The position numbers and the translations under genes are program-made. The notes below the pieces were generated by a model. It was not told where the DNA came from, searched no databases, and worked only from the letters and a program-made list of their open reading frames with translations. A DNA stretch of 64,000 nucleotides from Kingdonia uniflora (Eukaryota; Streptophyta; Magnoliopsida; Ranunculales; Circaeasteraceae): positions 2,294,001 to 2,358,000 of the forward strand of contig JACGCM010002394.1 of the NCBI GenBank assembly GCA_014058105.1, in the 5' to 3' direction. Shown piece by piece: positions 21,310 through 33,072 of the stretch. Within the stretch, counting starts at the first letter, position 1, and every line of letters starts with the position of its first letter.

Positions 21310-22829
21310 TCGTCTTTGTATTTTCCCAGTCGATATTTTTGACCAGGAAGTTGGCAAGGAAATTGGGGACTGCCTGTCCCTTTTGAGAGGCCTATTTTTC
21401 AAAATTTATATCATGTTCACCGAGGTAGACGGACCATTGTTGCTCCCGTCTGGACTTATCTTTCTTACTGAGGATTTCTCGAAGAGGGCAGCTGGTGATA
21501 ACGCGTATGTGGTGTGCCTGGAAGTATGGTTTGAGCTATCGAGAAGTTTAGACAAAAGTAAGGAGGAGTCGTTTAAGTTTGGCATACCGTGCTTCAGCTG
21601 GGATCAAAGTCTTACTGATGAAATAGACGGGTTTCTCGATACCGGCTTTGATTCGGATAAGGAAAGAGCTAATAGATGTCTCAGTGACCACAAAATATAA
21701 GGTAAGCACTTCACCTTCGACTGAGGTACTCATGACAGGTGGTTAGCCAAGGTAAATTTTGAGTTTGAGAAAAATTTACTCGCATTCGGGTGTCTAGTTA
21801 ATTTTGGGGTTTCTCTTTTTGGCTTTATGAACACCTTGGTAGCGCAAGAGAAAGAATAACCAAGCACAATGGTCAAAGGATATGGAGATAAATCGGTTTA
21901 GGGCTGCTATTTTGCCAGCGAACTTTTGGACATCTCTCTTGGTTTGGGGAGAAGGCATATCAACGAGGGCTTGAATTTGGGTAGGGTTGATCTCGATGCC
22001 TCGTTTACTAATGAGGTGACCCTAGAATTTTCCAGAGGATACGCCGAATTGGCACTTGTCTAAATTTCATGTTGTATGATCAAAATATTTAAAAAGCGTC
22101 AGTCAGGACTTGTATATGGATATGTTTTTGGAGACTTTTATACATCATGTCGTCGATGTAAACTTTGACCGACTTACCAGTAACAGGTTTGAACATAGTG
22201 GTAACAAGATACTGGTAAGTGGCACTGGTGTTTTTGAGGCCGAAGGGCATCACATTAATACAGTAAAGCCCTTGTTCTGCGATAAACAAAGTTTTAAGTT
22301 GATCTTCAGGGAGGTGGGGTACCTAGTTGTAACCCGAAGCTGTGCCCATCATAGATAGGCACTCATGGCCGGCTGTTACGTCCAGAAGCACTGAAATGAT
22401 CGGGAGAGGAAAACTGTCCTTCGCTGTGTGTTTGTTGAGATCGGTGAAGTCGACCCAAATTCGGATCTTGCCATTCTTCTTTGGGATAATGACAATATTC
22501 GAGATCTAATCGGCGTACTTAACTTCCTTGATAAACCCAGCGGCTAGGAGTTTTTCAACCTCGAGGTTCACTGCTTTTTTGAATCCTCAGTGCAAAAGAA
22601 CATTTTTTATGTTTTACAGCTATGGATTTATGGATGTGGTCAAGTCGATGGCAATCTAGGGTAGAGTCAATGTCGGGCATCTCATGGAATGATCAAACTA
22701 AGACATCTTTATTTGCTCGAAGGAACATGGTGAGTTCGCAGCTTTCAACGGCATCCAAAAAACTGCCAATGAATGTACCTCGACCAAGGCTGTCGAGTTC
22801 GACATAAATAGCAGGTTCGACAGGTATGG
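21310..22829 (-). pseudogene. Tat-1 reverse transcriptase and first RNase H, broken
   Basis: RT: KKNGKIRIWVDFTDLNKHTA, then GLYCINVMPFGLKNTSATYQ and VKVYIDDMMYKS (YIDD intact, 22089-22289). RNase H of the Ty3 type: GIEKPVYFISKTLIPAEARY (21548-21733). Stops and frameshifts separate the blocks. Confidence 0.82.
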
Positions 22830-23552
22830 TTGAAGGGGTCCAGGAGGTGGGGAGAAAGAGATGCAGTAATTTTTATGGCTTCACCTGTTTCCTGGTAAGG
22901 TCAATTTCAGAATACCCGTATGAGCGATCTAAGCGCTAGGAGCCTTTCATGTTCCACATTTCATATTCCATATGGGGTTGTGAAACGCAATATCTTGTCA
23001 TAGGTAGAAGGTATGGCCTTCATGGCATGGAGCCAATCACGCCCTAGAATGCCCAGGTATTCAGATTTCTTGTCAATAATAAGAAAACTGGTTTGAAGGG
23101 TAACTGACTCGGTGGTGATAGGGAGGCTAAGGCGGCCGACGGTGACCTCGGTAGCGCCATTAAAAACCTTTGAGTTTGCAATTGGCTGGTGTAATGAGAT
23201 TTATTTTGTGCATAGCATGGATGGTTTGGAGGAGGAGTACATCTCCTGCGCTACTCGTATCGATGAGAATCGTATGGAGGACGAGGTATATGACCTTAAT
23301 TATAATGACCAAGGGGTCTGAATGGGGGAAGCGGACATGAGAAGTATCATAATCGATGAAGGATATACCTTAGGGTCGGGGGCGGTGGCTAAATTTGGGT
23401 AGAAGGACGGGAAGTTTATGTTGATAGGTATGCTAAAAGCATTCTTCAGCCCGTTTCTACTTGCTTCAAGCGTGTCCATTGTCGATGTTATTAACTTCGA
23501 TTAAGTAGAGTTGAAAGATATGTACCTCAGCCGGGACAGTATTCTTAGTAGG
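22830..23552 (-). pseudogene. Tat-1 protease, active-site Gly lost
   Basis: Minus strand near 23270: LVLHTILIDTSSAGDVLLLQ, where D-T-G has become D-T-S (GGT to AGT). It is followed by ITPANCKLKGFNGATEVTVG and YLGILGRDWLHAMKAIPST. It cannot be an active aspartic protease as it stands. Confidence 0.78.
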
Positions 23553-25102
23553 TTAGTGCTTGGGGTATAACCCGTCGAGGTAGGCAGGGAGGTCAGCGAC
23601 ATATTGGTCTAGACGACCGACTTTAATAATCATTTCAAGCAAACGTTGCAAAGCGTAGCACTTGTTTATATAGTGGTAATTGCATTTGTGGTTTTGGCAG
23701 TAGGGCTCGTCCTTTTGGACCTCGATGGGGAAAGGAGTACGCCAGATATGGTCAGCCTGGATAAGTGTTAGAAGGGTATTGGTGGGAGCAGTGAGTTTGG
23801 CAAGAACATGCATGGAACATTTTTTTCAGGTTTCTAAATATTGAGCATCGAAGTGGAGGCGTTTATGGTTGTTATTTTCTTGAGAAATATGAGCAACCAT
23901 GTGTGTATTCGATGGGCAAGGTTTACTGGGTTTGATGGTTGAGGCTTGACACTGGCAATTAGATTTGTAGAGACGTTTGAGGTCGATGTATCCGTTGACC
24001 TTGGATAGCATCTCCTTGAGGGCTCATGGCTTTTGGAGCATGATATACTCCTTAACCCGAATATGCTAAGGTAGGGTGTTAGAGTAGGCGAGGATGGCGT
24101 TCGCTCAATTGAGGTTTTCAACTTTGTACGATTCATCGAGAAAATGCTTTGTAAAGTTTTCTAGTATCTTAGTGGGTGATTTGAGGAAATTGAAAAGGGC
24201 ATCTACCCAGACGTCACGATCTTTGTTAAAGGCAAAATGGGAGATGAAATTGTTTAAAAGCTGTTTGAAACTTGTGGATAGCGCCATTAGGGAGGTTATG
24301 GTACCATTTTAGAGGGTTGTCTGTAAGGCTGGTGTGAAACATGCGACACAAGATGTGATCGGCTGTGGAATACAGGCTGAGAGCATTCTAAAACTTGAGG
24401 ACATGAGATTGTGGGTCGATATTACTTTATTTATGGATTTTTGGGGCCTAGAAATTTGGAGGCACCTCGACAGCGAGGAGCTTCGGGCAAATGGGGTTAT
24501 TTAATCAAGTCTATGAGTTTGGGGTTGGGCTCGCACTGATGCGAATTATGGCATGAATTTTTTTGGTCAAGATCTTGCTGTGTGAGGTAAGCAGGTTGAG
24601 CGGGAGAGTGCTGGGGTCGAGGATGGTAAGGCCACAAGTTAGGGGTATGTTCGGTGCCGCGTTCTCTGAGGTACACCTGAGCAGGGCACCGTATGGGGTG
24701 TCGAGAAGTTCGAAGGGTAGAATCGGATGAATCCTCTGTAATGGGGATACCAAGATGGATCGAGTCGGGGAGTATGGAAGTGGGGTAACCCTCGGTACCA
24801 AGGAGGACCATAGGGACCTAGATTTTGGGGTGGGGCCCAAGTCGTGTGTGGGATGAGACACGCAAGGGGGCGGGTACCCGAGAATGCATAGGAGCATCTT
24901 GGGTTTGAACTTGCTAAAGTTCTAGAACGAACAATGCCACACAGTTCAGCCTCAAGTTCTTGCAGGCGATCCTTACGTTTAATACGTAACTGATTAGTGT
25001 GGCACTCCTCGGCTTGAGTTGGCTAATAAGGGCAAGTTGGGCGGCGATGCCATCGGCGGAGTTGCCGACAATGGCAGAAGTTGAACGAAGGGTCAGGGCC
25101 AT
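23553..25102 (-). pseudogene. Tat-1 gag, broken
   Basis: ATG at 25102 (MALTLRSTSAIVGNSADGIA) follows the PBS. Later blocks are FNKDRDVWVDALFNFLKSPT, ILENFTKHFLDESYKVENLN, MLSKVNGYIDLKRLYKS and a Cys/His stretch (YCQNHKCNYHYINKCYALQR), then LEMIIKVGRLDQYVADLP. It is in at least three frames with stops. Confidence 0.8.
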
Positions 25103-25153
25103 GGAGTATGGCTACAAAGGGAAAGGAAAAAGGGATTGGAAAGGGTGGGTATA

Positions 25154-25168
25154 GCACAGACGGCGCCA
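25154..25168 (-). promoter_or_regulatory. Tat-1 primer binding site
   Basis: Minus strand TGGCGCCGTCTGTGC, identical to that of Tat-2; tRNA-Asp type. Confidence 0.8.
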
Positions 25169-25170
25169 AA

Positions 25171-25868
25171 TATAGGAGTGTGATTTAGAGGGGGAAACCT
25201 TTCTCTTACACCATGAGAGTTACCTTTGTGTAGGGGTTTTGAAAAATATATAAGACAATAATAAACTTGATTACTGCACTAACATACTTGCGTTGAGTCC
25301 ATGAATTGGGGTTCTCCACGACCTCTAGCGAGGATTTGAATAGAAGATAGTATAAATATTGACTTAGATGACAGTTCGAGTTGAGAGAAGGTTACAGGGC
25401 ACTTGATGGTAATATTGGGAGGGTTTTAGGCAGAGTTTTTTTAATCCCTCCATAGTGTTCCTTCTTTTCTATTTATAGGAGATAGAAAAAAGGTGAGTTA
25501 CGATGTGAGGCCAGATTACATGTATATTCCTTGGGGCAGCTGTCTTGTACGAGATGTCAGTTTTGACACTGTAGCTGTTTGGCAGCTTGTTTCCACTATT
25601 CAGTTTAGTGAGCTGGCTGCTAGGTGTGTCTACCTTCGACCATGCATTACTATGGTCGAAGCCATTCTGGAATTAATGTTGGCCGACTGTCTTTGGCTTT
25701 GGCTTCGACTTACCTCGGTGGCACATTCGAGTGCTCAAGTTTTTGATTAATCTCGGAAGGCTTTGTGGAATTTGATATTGCCTTACTGGGCTTCGAGGTT
25801 CTTGGTAAGCTTCGATGTAGCCTTTGAGCATTCGACTAGTACTGGAAGGCTGCGAGTAGGCTACTATA
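25171..25868 (-). repeat. Tat-1 5' LTR
   Basis: 698 bp. Both ends are mutated relative to the other copy: TGTAGG reads TATAGG and CTACTACA reads CTACTATA, both transitions. Followed by the GGCCC duplication. Confidence 0.92.
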
Positions 25869-27530
25869 GGCCCCAAAAGAAATTAGCAAAGATCTTCTCA
25901 TTGTGCTTAATGACCTTATTGGGAACAATAATAACGGAGAGAAGATAAATAGGCATAAAGTTTAGGACATGTTTAAGAAGCACCAACTTCCTACCATTAG
26001 AAAGTAACATTCCTTGCCAACCTTCAATCTCGGACAAAATCATGCGTATTAACACAGTAAAAGAGCCAATAGTTTATTTTCCATAGTCTATTGGGGCACA
26101 AAGATAGACAATAGGAAAGGTCCAGAGATGAAAGCCTGAAGTGCACTGAATGTCGAGCTTTCTATGCAGCGGGTCTGAGTGGTGAATAAAGATTCTATTT
26201 TTATCCTTGTTGATAAGTTGCCCAGAACATGCTTCATACTTGTGAAGAAAAGATATTAGACCTTGTATAGACCCTTGACTGCCATTAAGAAACATGATAA
26301 AGTCGTCTGCATATAGCAAATGAGTGATGGGGAGAGCATATCTTCTAGACTTGAAGTTACCAATTGAACCATCAATAAAGCAATTTGTGAGCCCACAAGA
26401 GAGCTCTTCTTCGGCATGGATATAAAGATGAGGGCAGAGGGGATCTTCTAGCCTGAGACCCCTGGAGGACTTGAAGAAACCCTTATACACACCTTGGAGG
26501 ACAACAGAAAACCAAGGCTCTTCAAAACAGTTGGCCACCAAGTCAGCCCACTGAAGCGAAAAACCAAACCTGAGATGAACATTCCTAATGAAGTTCTAAA
26601 CCATTTTATCGTATGCTTTAGACATATCAATTTTGAGCATCACATTGCTGACCCTAACTTTTCGATAGAGATCAGTAACAAGTTCTTATGCGATGCATAT
26701 ACTTTTAGTTATGTCAGCACCTTGAACATAAGCTCCTTGCTGCCTAGAGACGAGTTTAGGGAGGATACTACTAAGTCTAGTAGAGATGATCTTGGTGAAT
26801 ATTTTGTAGACAACGGGACAGAGGCTAATCGGATGATAATCATTGAAAGAGACTGGATTTTTAACCTTGGGGACCATGGTTATAAGGGAAATTAACATTA
26901 TAGGCTAGAGGCTTAAAAGCTCCCTTGAAAAATTTTAGCAACACATAAAAAATCATCTTTAACAATGTCCCAACATTTCAGAAAAAAGGGAGAATTGAAA
27001 CCATCACTACCTGGAGTACTATCAAGAGGGATGCTGTAAAGACTGGCGTGCGTCTCATATAAAGTGGGGGAAGCTGATAGCATATCACTATCCCTAACAA
27101 TCACATGATTGGGGATGCAATTCAACAAAACATCATCATCCGAGACCAGTGAGGCGGTGAGCAAGGATTTATAATGATCAATAGTAGTAGTATGTATGAG
27201 ATTTGCCTTGCCAGTATTTGCCCCATCCGGTAACATGAGAGAGCTGATAGAGGCATACCTTATGTTCGGCATTGCAACTTTGTGAAAAAAAAAAGTATTT
27301 GCATCACTTTCTTTAGCCATTTTATACTAGATTTCTCTCTCCAATAAATATCTTCTTTCTGAAGCAGAAGGCAATGATGTATTTTTAGCAATTTGAAGGC
27401 TTCGACAAGTATCCACATTCCACCCAAGCATAAGGGAATGTTCAAGTTGTTATATGGTATCGGTAATAGCAGATAAATTCATGAAAAGGTTGTCGAACGC
27501 TTCTGAATTCCATTTCTTAAGAGAAGTTCT
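25869..27530 (-). pseudogene. LINE, middle part: linker and reverse transcriptase
   Basis: Minus strand from 27530: SLKKWNSEAFDNLF; linker (WYKMAKESDANTFFFHKVAM); STPGSDGFNSPFFLKCWDIV; NDYHPISLCPVVYKIFTKII and QGAYVQGADITKSI; DMSKAYDKMVWNF; GLRLEDPLCPHLYI; then the catalytic LLYADDFIMFLNGS (YADD intact), ending IFANFFWG at the GGCCC where Tat-1 entered. This is the RT of a plant LINE ORF2. Stops and two or three frameshifts. Left neighbour after Tat-1: 330-937. Right neighbour after Cop-1: 58271-59018. Confidence 0.9.
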
Positions 27531-28505
27531 TGAAACATCCATAGTTGAGGTTCGTTTCATTCTATGTCTAGTTTAGATGTCAACATTATCTCGTGGTTAC
27601 TCATCATCAGAGATTGTACCTTGAGCGACTACAGCTGGACTGACACTGAACAAGTAAGTGGGTTTCTAACTCCTTATTCTAAATATTAAGCCTTATGTAA
27701 TTTTACAAAGAATGGAAAAGGTAATAGGTATGTCTTTTTAAGATAACAGAACTTCTATTCGAATATATTCCTTTTCTATTCAAATAGAAATGGGAACATT
27801 TCTATTCGAATAGATTTTATTATATTCGAATAAAATGCCTTAGGCTATTTTTTATTCGAATAGATTGGCTCAGCCAAATTTTTATTCGAAGATAATTATT
27901 TCAATTCGATCAGAGGATGTGTTTTTCTATTTTCCTATTTAAGACATCCTTTCTTTTTTTATAACAAACCTCTTCCAAAACCTATTTTTTCAGAGCATGA
28001 TAATTAGAGAGAGGAGAGATTTTAATTAGCAAATCAACTCAAAGTAAAACTCAAATTGAATCAATCAGAGAGATTCAGAAAACCTAATCATTGATTTGTA
28101 AAGTTTGAGCGATTCGAGCTTTGAAGCTTTGGTGTGTTATCTGAGGCGAGGCGTTGCGAGAACGTGAAATTAATTGCGAGGAGTTCAATTAGAAGAGAGG
28201 TAACCATGGGATGTGCTTATTGAGTCTGTAAGTAATTGAATACTTGTAATTTTATTTCAATAGTGGATTTTTTAGCTGTCGGGTGATTCGACAGCGACCT
28301 GTGGGTTTTTCTCCTGAAAAAGGTTTACCATAGGGTTAATAATCTTTGCCAATGTCTTTAAATTTCCAACTGCTTGCTTGATATTAAATAATTGTATCGA
28401 TTTGAACTAGGTTAAGGTTTAACCATTAATTCAAAGGAATTTAGACCTATCGCTTTAGACCTGATTTATTCAAAATTGACAAGTCTCAAGCATCAGGGAA
28501 TTTTA
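27531..28505 (+). repeat. Cop-1 5' LTR
   Basis: 975 bp, starts TGAAAC and ends ATTTTA. U3 holds an array of CTATTCGAATAG-type palindromes (about 27750-27915). A TATTTAAG box lies near 27945. By hand count it differs from the 3' copy at about 18 of the first 110 positions, the most diverged LTR pair here. Confidence 0.88.
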
Positions 28506-28507
28506 AT

Positions 28508-28521
28508 TGGTATCAGAGCGG
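28508..28521 (+). promoter_or_regulatory. Cop-1 primer binding site
   Basis: TGGTATCAGAGCGG, complementary to the 3' end of initiator tRNA-Met, two bases after the LTR. Typical of plant Copia elements. Confidence 0.92.
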
Positions 28522-28578
28522 TCACACTTCGAGGATTAATATCCTGGGCGTGGATCCTTACTCGATTGTTTAAAATTA

Positions 28579-30510
28579 ATGGATTCTGGAAATTTTGGAG
28601 GTCCCATAAATCTCTCGCCCCTCTTCGATGGCAATGACTATCCTTATTGGAAAGTCTGAATGATTGTATTCTTACAATTACTTGGAGAAGATGTCTGATT
28701 GCAATCGAGGATGGATAGATGCACCCAAGCATGATAGGTGATGAATCTGAAGAGGTCCTTAAGCCTAGGAATAAATGGTATAAGGATGAAAAGGAAGTTG
28801 TTGGTTATAATAATAAGGGTTACAATGCTATTTTATGGCTGTGAGCTCAAGTGAGTTTCGAAACATATCTGCTTGTACCACTTCAAAAGAAGCTTGGGAT
28901 ATATTAATTCAAACTCACGAAGGCGATGATACAATTAAGGAAAGCAAATTGCAAATGCTCACCTCACAATTTAAGAATATTCGAATGGATGAGAATGAAC
29001 CCTTTGATGAGTTATATGCAAGACTAAGTGGCATTGCCAATACAAGTGCCACATTAGGTACAGCTTACTTGAATGTTCAAATTTTTTGCAAAGTACTAAG
29101 ATTCCTTCCTAAGAGCATTAGGTCCAGACGTGATGCTATAGAGGAAGCTCAGGATCTTTAGAAAATGAAACCAGATATATTAGCTGGTAAATTACAAACT
29201 GTTGAACTCGAGATGAAAATGGAAAACCCTGAGAAGAGCAAAAGTGTTGCTTTTAAATATTCATCTTACTCCTCTTCTTCTAAGGGTACCATAAAGCTGA
29301 CAACTCGTGTGATTTAGATAATGATGATGGGTCTGATATGGATTCACATATTGCCTCTATAAGTCACCAGCTTAAAAATCTTGTGAAACAACGCCAATTT
29401 TAAAATAAGGGCAATCGGTAAATCATAAGTCGTGAATTGATGATCAACATAAAGTGAATAACCGGCAGATCAACCTTGACACTAACCTAAGTCAAATTAA
29501 ATGTTATAAGTGCCATAAGCTTGGTTATTATGCTTATAGTTATCCAAATAAAAAATCTGGGACCAATCACAAAGCTATGAATATCAGCGTTACTTTGGAT
29601 GACAGTGATGATGAGATTAATAACAATGAGAGTCATCCCCAAGTAGTTGATAATGGAAATTATTGTGCATATCCTGATTTTTTAAGTTGTGATAATGATA
29701 ACTATAACGTTTTGGAACTTGAAAATTCTACTGAAAATTAGAGTGATCAATAACAAAATGAGCTTGAAGACCTGAATCTTGAGGACTTGTATGCTCAGAC
29801 TCTCGCCAAGTGTATTAAACTTGGTAAACTTAACAAAGTCTTGAAAGACCAAGTTAATACACTTATGTTTGAACTTCAAAACAAAACTGAGAGTACAAGT
29901 CATAAGATAGAGGTTCTTGAGAATGAGAAACAAGGCCTTCATGACAAAAGTATGCTTTTAGAAAAAGAAGTTATTGATGCAAAGAAGAAAATAAAATCAA
30001 CTTCTGATGAACTTCATTCGGCCAAGCTTGATGTAGTTCTATCTCAGCAGAAACTTAAGAAGTTTTATCATGGGGCCAACAATATTGATAAAATATTATG
30101 TATGGGAAAGACAAATAGTGATAAAATCGGTCTAGGATATGAGGAACCTCTTCCTAATGCCAAGACTCCTCAAATCACAAAGTTTGTGAAAGCAACTGCT
30201 TCTAGTTCGGTGCCCAAGCATAACATGATATTCACTACTCATAATCAGGCCAAACGAGTCTCTAACTCTTAGATTTATTATTGCAGTATATGTAGTCGAA
30301 AGGGATATCTTGCATCTTATTGTAGATTTGTTGGACCCTATCAACCATATGCTCGACCTTTCAATGGACAAAAATATAAGTCATATGTAAATTTTTTTAA
30401 TGTGAAAAGTGATCATGTGAGTAAGTGGTTTGTTCCATAAACATCACCTCGAAAGATGATTCATGCAGTTTGGGTGCGGAATGATGACTTATCGTCACGA
30501 ATAAGGTAAT
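28579..30510 (+). pseudogene. Cop-1 gag, broken
   Basis: Start MDSGNFGGPINLSPLFDGND, then YPYWKV-stop (28579), the usual opening of plant Copia Gag. The UBN2-type part runs 28835-29161 (TTSKEAWDILIQTHEG, KLQMLTSQFKNIRM, FLPKSIRSRRDAIEEAQDL). Knuckle 1 near 29495 reads CYKCHKLGYYAYSYP, so its His and last Cys are both Tyr. A coiled coil follows (29787-30130, Lys/Glu/Leu rich), and a second knuckle near 30285 reads CSICSRKGYLASYC, again with His as Tyr. It ends WVRNDDLSSRIR near 30508. Gag would package element RNA. The three knuckle losses are all consistent with C-to-T or G-to-A changes. Confidence 0.82.
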
Positions 30511-32357
30511 GAATCAAAAATTGAGACGGGTTATCAATATGTTCCAGTGTTTAGGTATGTTTCTTACCCTGTCTCAGTTGGGATTTTTTTTAGGATAGTA
30601 GGATATTGTTATGGTTTCCTATATGCACTTTGCACTTTAAAAGCTTTTGTCTCTAGAATATTCTTGCTAGACTTGGACCATGCTTTGTGTTATATTCATT
30701 CATGAAATAATTATTTGGTAAAATTACTATTCACAATAGTCTATGATCCTCCAGTTTAAACTAAAAGCTCATCGTGAATAGTACCATATGAGGATAACTG
30801 TGGAGACTTCATATCTAATGCTATGTGAGGTTCTAGCCTCTTTACAATCTTCGAGTGTTGTATAAATTCTTTCCAGATTTAACATTTTCTTTTTTGATCT
30901 TATTTTTTATAATCAATTGTCGATGGTAACTTCAAGTTCAAGTTAGTCTAATAGAACAGTCTTTATACTTGATTCGAGACGAAAAAGATACTATGTGAGA
31001 CCGAAGATATGATAATAGTTATTTTATTATTACACATTTTTGGCCTTCGTCTGTGCTTACCTAAAATTTTATCTGCTTGCAGCCCCTTATGCCTTAAAAT
31101 ATGTCATTCATTTTTCTACCCAAATCTTTTACTAGTTTACCAATTTGTTCTGAGACTTTTTAGTGAAAAAAAGGGGGGAAGAAAAAAAAAAGGGGAAGTG
31201 ATTTTTTAGGAGAAAGATGAATATGAGAATAGAGTTTGTATCCCCAATGTAGTTTTAGTGGTGGAGATGGATATAAGAAGAGGGTTTTTCCAATGATTTT
31301 ATGGTACATCATAGTCTATTTGTACTCGTTGCTTGAAAATAATAAAGGGAGGTGAACTCAAAATAAAGGAGAAATATGAGTAATTTTTACTCACTAAAGA
31401 AAATAGTAAAAGAAGGTGAACTTAAAATGATGAAGGAGGGGATGATGTATTCCGTCCCAATCCATCACTTCACTTCCCTTGCCTATATTATAACATTTTC
31501 AAGACCTGTTTGATCTTGAGTTTAGCATAGTCAGTTTAGTGGAGATGAAAATAGGGATTATATGATAGTTAACTTGAAACCATCTATGACAATTGATTTT
31601 TTTCTGTGAGATCTTTCAATTTACAGTACACCGCATATTTGATGAAATTTAAATTTTTCTATTCTCATACTCATATTCATATTTCACACAGAGTGTTTGC
31701 TAGTCAATTCTTAGTGATTTTTGAGTGACCATCCAAATGAGGCCTAAGTTGAAACAACTTTCCAATATAGTATTCTAATTGCAGCTGAGTAATACATTAA
31801 AGACGGGGTATCCTTTTGACTATGCACACACACACACACCATGTAATTCATTTATTGATTATTTTATAACACATTGCCAATGTCTTGGTCTTTATAGGAT
31901 ATTTTAGATTCATTGTCTTTCTATTATGCATTGTGTTTAGGAGGAGTATTGTCCTCTTTTGCTTACTTATTTCAGAAATACTCCCCATGTGTATTTTCCT
32001 TTTACTTCATTTTACAGGGGTTACTATTTTGAGGGGGGTAATGCATATTATTTTGATGTATTGGTATTTTAGTGGTTTGTTTCTCCTTTAATCTATTATT
32101 TACCCTTTGTTTATCGGTACCAAAAAGGGGGAGAGATGATCCTAACAGGTAAGTCAGGTAAGTTATGTTCATCTTCTCTGGATCCCTTATATTATTTGAA
32201 CGGTCACGTGATGTATCTTGTTTAGTATGTAGGGATTCTAGAGTATATGCAATAAGATGAAAATAGAGCTTTGAGTATGGATGTTCAGTGATTGAGTCAG
32301 TCTATCAAGTTGTAGTTTTTTCTCTTATAGTTCTTGTTTTGACACAAAATGAACCAA
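30511..32357 (+). other. Cop-1 long 3' non-coding region, no pol
   Basis: No protease, integrase or RT motifs in any frame. Seen instead: an inverted pair ACTATTCACAATAG / GTGAATAGTA (30730-30783), an A/G-rich block (31165-31200), two copies of AAGGxGGTGAACTxAAAAT (31348, 31410), a candidate MITE (31502-31747), a (CA)7 run near 31828, and an internal polypurine tract AAAAAGGGGGAGAGA (about 32123-32137). Confidence 0.6.
31502..31747. mobile_element. Candidate MITE inside Cop-1
   Basis: Left end AGACCTGTTTGATCTTGAG and right end, reversed, TTAGGCCTCATTTGGATGG are similar inverted termini of the sort common in plant MITEs (CATCCAAATGAGGCC phrase). The interior is AT-rich and non-coding. I could not fix a target duplication. 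Confidence 0.35.
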
Positions 32358-32367
32358 TGGGGGAGAT
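32358..32367 (+). promoter_or_regulatory. Cop-1 polypurine tract
   Basis: TGGGGGAGAT directly before the 3' LTR; standard Copia tract. Confidence 0.85.
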
Positions 32368-32475
32368 TAAAGCATCCATAGTTGGAGTTTGTTTCATTCC
32401 GTGTCTAGTTTAGATGTCTGCATTATCTTGTAGTTAATCGTCATAAGAGATTATACCTTAAGCGACTACAGCTGG
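32368..32475 (+). repeat. Cop-1 3' LTR, left fragment
   Basis: Starts TAAAGCATCC (the TG is mutated to TA) and aligns with 27531 onward up to CTACAGCTGG, where Tat-3 entered. GCTGG is the Tat-3 target duplication. Confidence 0.9.
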
Positions 32476-33055
32476 TGTAGGGACTTAATCCTCGACCTCA
32501 CTCATAATCGAGCTCACTCAGCTCGATTTACTTCCATCTCAAGCTCACACAATTTCAGCACATAATACTCCAGTCAAACATTCTAACAAAACCCATGAAC
32601 TACTAAAGAAACGACATCGAGCTAAACCCGAAAAACATTATTCAGTAAAAGACACTTGTCTCCCACGAACTCGTCAGTTATTCAGTCAACCGCCACTAAC
32701 CAAATTATTCGGAAGACGCGCTCCAGCACGATGAAGAGTTATGGGGAAAGCCTATAAAAAAAAGAAGTTCCAGAAGAGACAAGGACCAGAAAAATTGCTC
32801 AAAACTTCTACTTTATGAGATCAAAAGCATTTTTATATTTTAGAGATCACTTGTAATAAAAATATCCACTCCAAGTAATAAAGATAATTTTACAAAAATC
32901 CTCCATACGAGGACGTGATTTTTTACCTATTCAGAGGTTTTCCATGCTAAAAACACCTGTTTCAGTTTCTTGCTTTGTATTAGCGTATTATTGCAGGATC
33001 ATTGGTGTAATAGCTAATTCCTAATCAAATTGAGCAATGGAATTTAGCCATTACA
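32476..33055 (+). repeat. Tat-3 5' LTR
   Basis: 580 bp, TGTAGGGACTTA...CCATTACA. TATA box TATAAAAA at 32753-32760. By hand count about 22 differences from the 3' copy in the first 180 positions. Confidence 0.92.
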
Positions 33056-33057
33056 TT

Positions 33058-33072
33058 TGGCACCATCTGTGG
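33058..33072 (+). promoter_or_regulatory. Tat-3 primer binding site, mutated
   Basis: TGGCACCATCTGTGG, differing from the TGGCGCCGTCTGTG of Tat-1/-2 at the two CpG sites, as expected from deamination of methylated C. Confidence 0.75.

Larger units (their letters stand above)
938..25868 (-). mobile_element. Tat-1: Ty3/gypsy LTR retrotransposon, Tat type, minus strand, hosting Tat-2
   Basis: Two LTRs (938-1636 and 25171-25868) lie in direct orientation and are flanked by the perfect 5-bp duplication GGCCC (933-937 and 25869-25873). Without Tat-2 the element is about 11.6 kb. On the minus strand the order is LTR, PBS, gag, protease, RT, RNase H, second RNase H, integrase, tandem repeats, antisense genes, polypurine tract, LTR. 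The extra archaeal-type RNase H and the TGGCGCC PBS place it with the Tat group. It landed in the RT part of the LINE. All polyprotein genes are broken, so it cannot move by itself. Confidence 0.93.

Noticed and set aside
25493..25750. 85-codon plus-strand frame in the Tat-1 LTR
   Set aside because: It is LTR U3/R sequence; the other LTR copy has stops in the same frame.
27750..27915. Heat-shock elements in the Cop-1 LTR
   Set aside because: Heat-shock elements need GAA and TTC spaced by two bases; here TTCGAA has no spacer.
29682..29942. 86-codon minus-strand frame in Cop-1
   Set aside because: Mirror of the Lys/Glu-rich coiled-coil part of gag on the plus strand.
32476..33055. Tat-3 LTR as part of the Cop-1 LTR
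   Set aside because: It has its own TG...CA ends, PBS and polypurine tract and a flanking duplication, and it interrupts the Cop-1 LTR, which resumes at 57364.
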